A stretch of DNA of 17,383 bases from Betaproteobacteria bacterium TMED156 (GTDB lineage Bacteria > Pseudomonadota > Gammaproteobacteria > Burkholderiales > Burkholderiaceae_A). Position numbers and translations under genes: made by a program. Positions within the stretch are counted from its first letter, which is position 1. Each line of letters begins with the position of its first letter. The notes beneath the pieces were generated by a model. The model was not told the origin of the DNA. It saw only the letters and a list, made by a program, of their open reading frames with translations, and did not search any database. The DNA lies in assembly GCA_002171155.1 (NCBI GenBank), contig NHHF01000003.1:1-17383 (forward strand), in the 5' to 3' direction. Shown piece after piece: positions 14,462-17,383 of this stretch.

Positions 14462-17118
14462 TGTGATTTTTTCTCGACATTAAATTCATTCAAAACTCCT
14501 TTTAAACTTTGATGAACTTCATTAATTGCATTAACCTTATTACCACCTGCTTGAGCCAAGTCATCTCTTCCACCACCCTTGCCTCCAATTTTAAGAGCTA
14601 ATTTTGAAACTATTTTACTCGCATTGTAGTTTTTTGATATGTCTTTACTAACTCCAACTATCATATTAACTCTGTCATTATTAATAGTTGTCAAAACCAC
14701 AACCACTGGCGGAATACTGGATTTAACATAATCAATAAGACTCCTTAATGCTTTACTATCAACAGAATCAATGTTTCTAGATACGAGATTAATGTTTTCA
14801 TAAATCTCAGGATCTTTAATCAATTTTTTTTGAACCGAAAAAAGCCATTTTGTTTGTACTGACTCAGCATAATTTTCAAGTTTCTTATTTTTTTCTAATA
14901 AAACTGTAATTTTTTCATAAAGTTTACTTGATGACGTATTTACAATTTTAGATACCTTGTCAACTGTGTCATAGGTTTCTTGAATAAACGAGAGAGCTTT
15001 ATAACCAGTGCAAGCCTCAATTCTTCTTACTCCGCTCGAAACTCCAGTTTCATTCATTATCTTAAAAAAGCCAATATCTCCAGTTCTTTCGACATGAGTT
15101 CCACCACATAATTCTTTCGAAGTACCGATTGTTAAAACTCTCACATTTGAATCATACTTTTCTCCAAATAATCCGATTGCCCCTGAATCAATTGCTTTCA
15201 AATAATCCATAATATTTACTGAAGTTGGAGAGTTATCTAAAATTTCATAATTTACAATTTTCTCAACACTTTTAATCTGTTCATTGGAGAGTACATTTGG
15301 ATGGGAAAAATCGAAACGAGTTCTATCACCATTAACTAATGATCCTTTCTGTTTAACATGTTCTCCTAAAACCTCCCTCAAAGCGTAATGAAGAAGATGA
15401 GTGGCTGAGTGGTTTCTTTTTATATTATTTCTGTTTTCCAAATCAACTCTTGCTTGAACAATTTGGTCAACTTTTATTTCGCCTTGTTCGATAACGGCAT
15501 GATGAAGAAAAACATCATTTATGTTTTTTGTTGTATCAGTGACTTTTGCAATAGCAGAATCAGATTCAATATATCCTATATCTCCAACTTGTCCTCCTGA
15601 TTCAGCATAGAAACATGACTCGGACAATGTGAACATTACGGAATCGCCTTTAATAGCTTTTGTTACTGATTTTTCTTTTTGAAAAATTGAAATGATTTTT
15701 CCGCATGTAAAGTTAGTGTCATAACCTACAAAGTTAGTTGATGGATCATCACAATCAAAACTCTGAGGATATTTGAACTTGTTAGTTGTTCTTGCAAGCT
15801 CCTTTTGAGTTCTCATTTCCAGTTCAAACCCTTTGAGGTCAAGAGTAAATTCTTTCTCTCGGCAAATATCAGCCGTCAAATCTGTTGGAAAACCATAAGT
15901 GTCATAAAGTAAGAAAATTGTTTTACCATCAATTTTTTTAGACCTGGATTTTTTTAATACATTTTCTAATATTTCAATGCCTCTGCTTAAAGTTTCATTG
16001 AATTTTTGTTCCTCCTCGAAAAGACAACTAGAGATGAGTTGTACTTTTTCTTGTAATTCGGAGAAATGATCACCCATAATATTCGATAGGTCTTGAACTA
16101 ACAAAGAAAAAAAGGGCTCTTTTTTTCCAAGCTTATGACCATGGCGAAGAGCTCTTCTAATGATTCTCCTTAATACGTACCCATTTCCCTCATTAGATGG
16201 TAAAACTCCGTCTAGCACCAAAAAAGAACATGCTCTAATATGATCGGCTATAACTCTGACTGAAGGGTGAATATGAGAATAAGATTTAACTTTTGTTTCA
16301 GTTCTAATCATGACACGGTCTGTTAATTTTCTGAACAAATCAATTTCGAAATTACTGTTAACTTTCTGCATCACAGCAGATATTCTTTCAAGACCCATTC
16401 CAGTATCAACAGATAAGTTTGGGAGTTTTACTAGTTCTCCAGATTCTAATCTTTGGTACTGCATAAAAACTAAGTTCCATATCTCAACGAATCGGTCACC
16501 ATTCTCATTTTTAGAGCCAGGCAGTCCTCCGTTTATGTGACTACCATGATCAAAAAATATTTCTGAACATGGTCCACATGGTCCTACATCTGCCATCTGC
16601 CAAAAATTATCGCTTGCATATCTTGAACCTTTGTTATCACCAATCTTAATAATTTGGTTGTCACTTAATCCGATTTTAGTTTTCCATAATCTGTAAGCAT
16701 CATCATCCTGGTCATAGACAGTAACTATCAGCCTTTGTTCGTCAATTAAAAAAACTTTAGTCAATAATTCCCAGGCAAAAGAAATTGCATCCTCTTTAAA
16801 ATAATCTCCAAAAGAAAAATTACCTAACATTTCAAAAAAAGTATGGTGACGAGCAGTAAATCCAACATTTTCAAGATCATTGTGTTTACCTCCAGCTCGT
16901 AAACACCTTTGAGCAGATACAGCTCTGGGAGATGCAGGATTTTTATTACCCATGAAGATCTCTTTGAATTGAACCATCCCACTGTTAGTGAACAAAAGTG
17001 ACGAATCAGTTAGAGGCACCAATGTGCTTGATGGAATTTTTGTGTGCCCTTTTTCAACAAAATAGTTTATAAAGGTCTCACGTATATCATTAACTGAATA
17101 TAATTGAGAATTTTTCAT
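14458..17118 (-). CDS. alaS: Alanyl-tRNA synthetase
   Basis: This class II aminoacyl-tRNA synthetase charges tRNA-Ala with alanine and edits Ser- and Gly-tRNA-Ala in the cytoplasm. The 886-residue length is typical. The catalytic domain (about 1-245) has RCLRAGGKHNDLENVG at 71-86, RHHTFFEMLGNFSFGDYF at 90-107, and the class II motif 3 GMGLER at 240-245. A tRNA-recognition helical region with RRIIRRALRHGHKLG follows. The editing domain has the zinc/catalytic quartet H570, H574, C671 and H675, matching the spacing in E. coli (564, 568, 666, 670). The C-terminal C-Ala/DHHA1 domain carries KGGGRDD at 847-853. The chosen ATG gives the expected N-terminus and has no recognisable Shine-Dalgarno sequence. 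The stop overlaps the tusA-like start by four bases. The gene diverges from thrB across 56 bases. Confidence 0.98.
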   Translation of the reverse strand: MKNSQLYSVNDIRETFINYFVEKGHTKIPSSTLVPLTDSSLLFTNSGMVQFKEIFMGNKNPASPRAVSAQRCLRAGGKHNDLENVGFTARHHTFFEMLGNFSFGDYFKEDAISFAWELLTKVFLIDEQRLIVTVYDQDDDAYRLWKTKIGLSDNQIIKIGDNKGSRYASDNFWQMADVGPCGPCSEIFFDHGSHINGGLPGSKNENGDRFVEIWNLVFMQYQRLESGELVKLPNLSVDTGMGLERISAVMQKVNSNFEIDLFRKLTDRVMIRTETKVKSYSHIHPSVRVIADHIRACSFLVLDGVLPSNEGNGYVLRRIIRRALRHGHKLGKKEPFFSLLVQDLSNIMGDHFSELQEKVQLISSCLFEEEQKFNETLSRGIEILENVLKKSRSKKIDGKTIFLLYDTYGFPTDLTADICREKEFTLDLKGFELEMRTQKELARTTNKFKYPQSFDCDDPSTNFVGYDTNFTCGKIISIFQKEKSVTKAIKGDSVMFTLSESCFYAESGGQVGDIGYIESDSAIAKVTDTTKNINDVFLHHAVIEQGEIKVDQIVQARVDLENRNNIKRNHSATHLLHYALREVLGEHVKQKGSLVNGDRTRFDFSHPNVLSNEQIKSVEKIVNYEILDNSPTSVNIMDYLKAIDSGAIGLFGEKYDSNVRVLTIGTSKELCGGTHVERTGDIGFFKIMNETGVSSGVRRIEACTGYKALSFIQETYDTVDKVSKIVNTSSSKLYEKITVLLEKNKKLENYAESVQTKWLFSVQKKLIKDPEIYENINLVSRNIDSVDSKALRSLIDYVKSSIPPVVVVLTTINNDRVNMIVGVSKDISKNYNASKIVSKLALKIGGKGGGRDDLAQAGGNKVNAINEVHQSLKGVLNEFNVEKKSQ

Positions 17119-17174
17119 ATATAAAAAATATTAAAATTTATTACCTAATAAAAGTAAAATACATTTTATAAATT
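17119..17174. promoter_or_regulatory. Divergent promoter region between alaS and thrB
   Basis: These 56 very AT-rich bases must contain at least part of the promoters of two divergent genes. Candidate -10 elements are TAAAAT at 17155-17160 (plus, towards thrB), and on the minus strand TAATAT at 17133-17128 or TATAAA at 17170-17165 (towards alaS). The TAATAT is nine bases from the alaS start and would give a nearly leaderless message. I see no convincing -35 element, and no Shine-Dalgarno sequence for either gene. Because the region is almost entirely A and T, each match could arise by chance. Confidence 0.35.
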
Positions 17175-17383
17175 ATGGCTGTTTTTTCTAAGATATCCCA
17201 AAAAACTTTGCAAAATCTGCTTTCTGGTTTTGATATTGGGGATTTGTTGCATTTTGAAGGGATACAAGAGGGAATTGAAAATACTAATTATTTCATTTAT
17301 ACCACTGATGGAACATTCGTCCTAACTATTTTTGAGAAACTGACTGTTGAAGAAGCACCATTTTATTTATCCTTAATGAGACA
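17175..17383 (+). CDS. thrB: Homoserine kinase type II, ThrB (N-terminal fragment)
   Basis: This is the first 69 codons of a homoserine kinase of the choline-kinase-like fold, which phosphorylates homoserine in threonine synthesis. It is the Pseudomonas/betaproteobacterial type, unrelated to the GHMP-type ThrB of E. coli. Visible family features are the MAVFSKIS start, GFDIGDLLHFEGI, the IENTNYF segment, and the strand-turn LTIFEKLTVEEAPFYLSLM, where family members have LTLFE near the ATP-binding lysine region. The catalytic Brenner-type loop lies beyond the right edge. The frame stays open to the end of the window. The ATG at 17175 gives the canonical N-terminus; no ribosome binding site is seen. 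Confidence 0.92.
   Translation, partial: MAVFSKISQKTLQNLLSGFDIGDLLHFEGIQEGIENTNYFIYTTDGTFVLTIFEKLTVEEAPFYLSLMR

Noticed and set aside
1..17383. tRNA, rRNA, CRISPR arrays, insertion sequences, prophage or defence genes
   Set aside because: No cloverleaf, spaced repeats, transposase or integrase was seen, and almost all of the sequence is accounted for by housekeeping genes and the tandem uvrA.

Overview
This is a gene-dense, AT-rich window (by eye roughly one third G+C; not counted) from a Gram-negative proteobacterium. The best guess is a betaproteobacterium with a streamlined genome. The evidence is: LptF/LptG lipopolysaccharide exporters, which imply an outer membrane; a pepA-holC-valS operon divergent from lptF-lptG, a common beta/gammaproteobacterial layout; a type II (choline-kinase-like) homoserine kinase; and a ferredoxin-fused flavin reductase of the kind labelled CDP-6-deoxy-glucoseen reductase in Burkholderiales. 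Annotated genes cover all but about 130 bases, and neighbours overlap or sit 1-56 bases apart. This fits a free-living marine oligotroph (OM43-like) or a reduced host-associated betaproteobacterium. The sequence alone does not decide between them.

Layout. Bases 3-236 are the 3' end of a PIG3-type quinone oxidoreductase gene. It overlaps by 8 bases a 5.5-kb gene (229-5748) for a double-length UvrA-like protein: two complete UvrA units in one chain, with four ABC ATPase sites and four zinc modules. That gene converges on, and overlaps by 14 bases, the minus-strand operon pepA (aminopeptidase A), holC (DNA polymerase III chi) and valS (valyl-tRNA synthetase). A 44-base divergent promoter region separates pepA from the plus-strand run lptF, lptG and a 2Fe-2S/FAD/NAD reductase. 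This run converges on the minus-strand pair alaS-tusA-like. A second divergent region of 56 bases leads to the start of thrB, cut by the window edge.

Function. Most genes are housekeeping: two tRNA synthetases, a replisome clamp-loader accessory subunit, peptide turnover, LPS export, and threonine synthesis. The unusual item is the tandem UvrA. All its ATPase motifs and zinc cysteines are intact, but the halves are asymmetric: the second lacks about 80 residues of signature domain I, and the first has a short insertion in its second ATPase. Double-length UvrA proteins are a known but little-studied class, so this is not a new family, but its job beside ordinary UvrA is unclear. I see no mobile element, CRISPR array, tRNA, rRNA or riboswitch, and nothing that looks like a wholly new multi-gene system.
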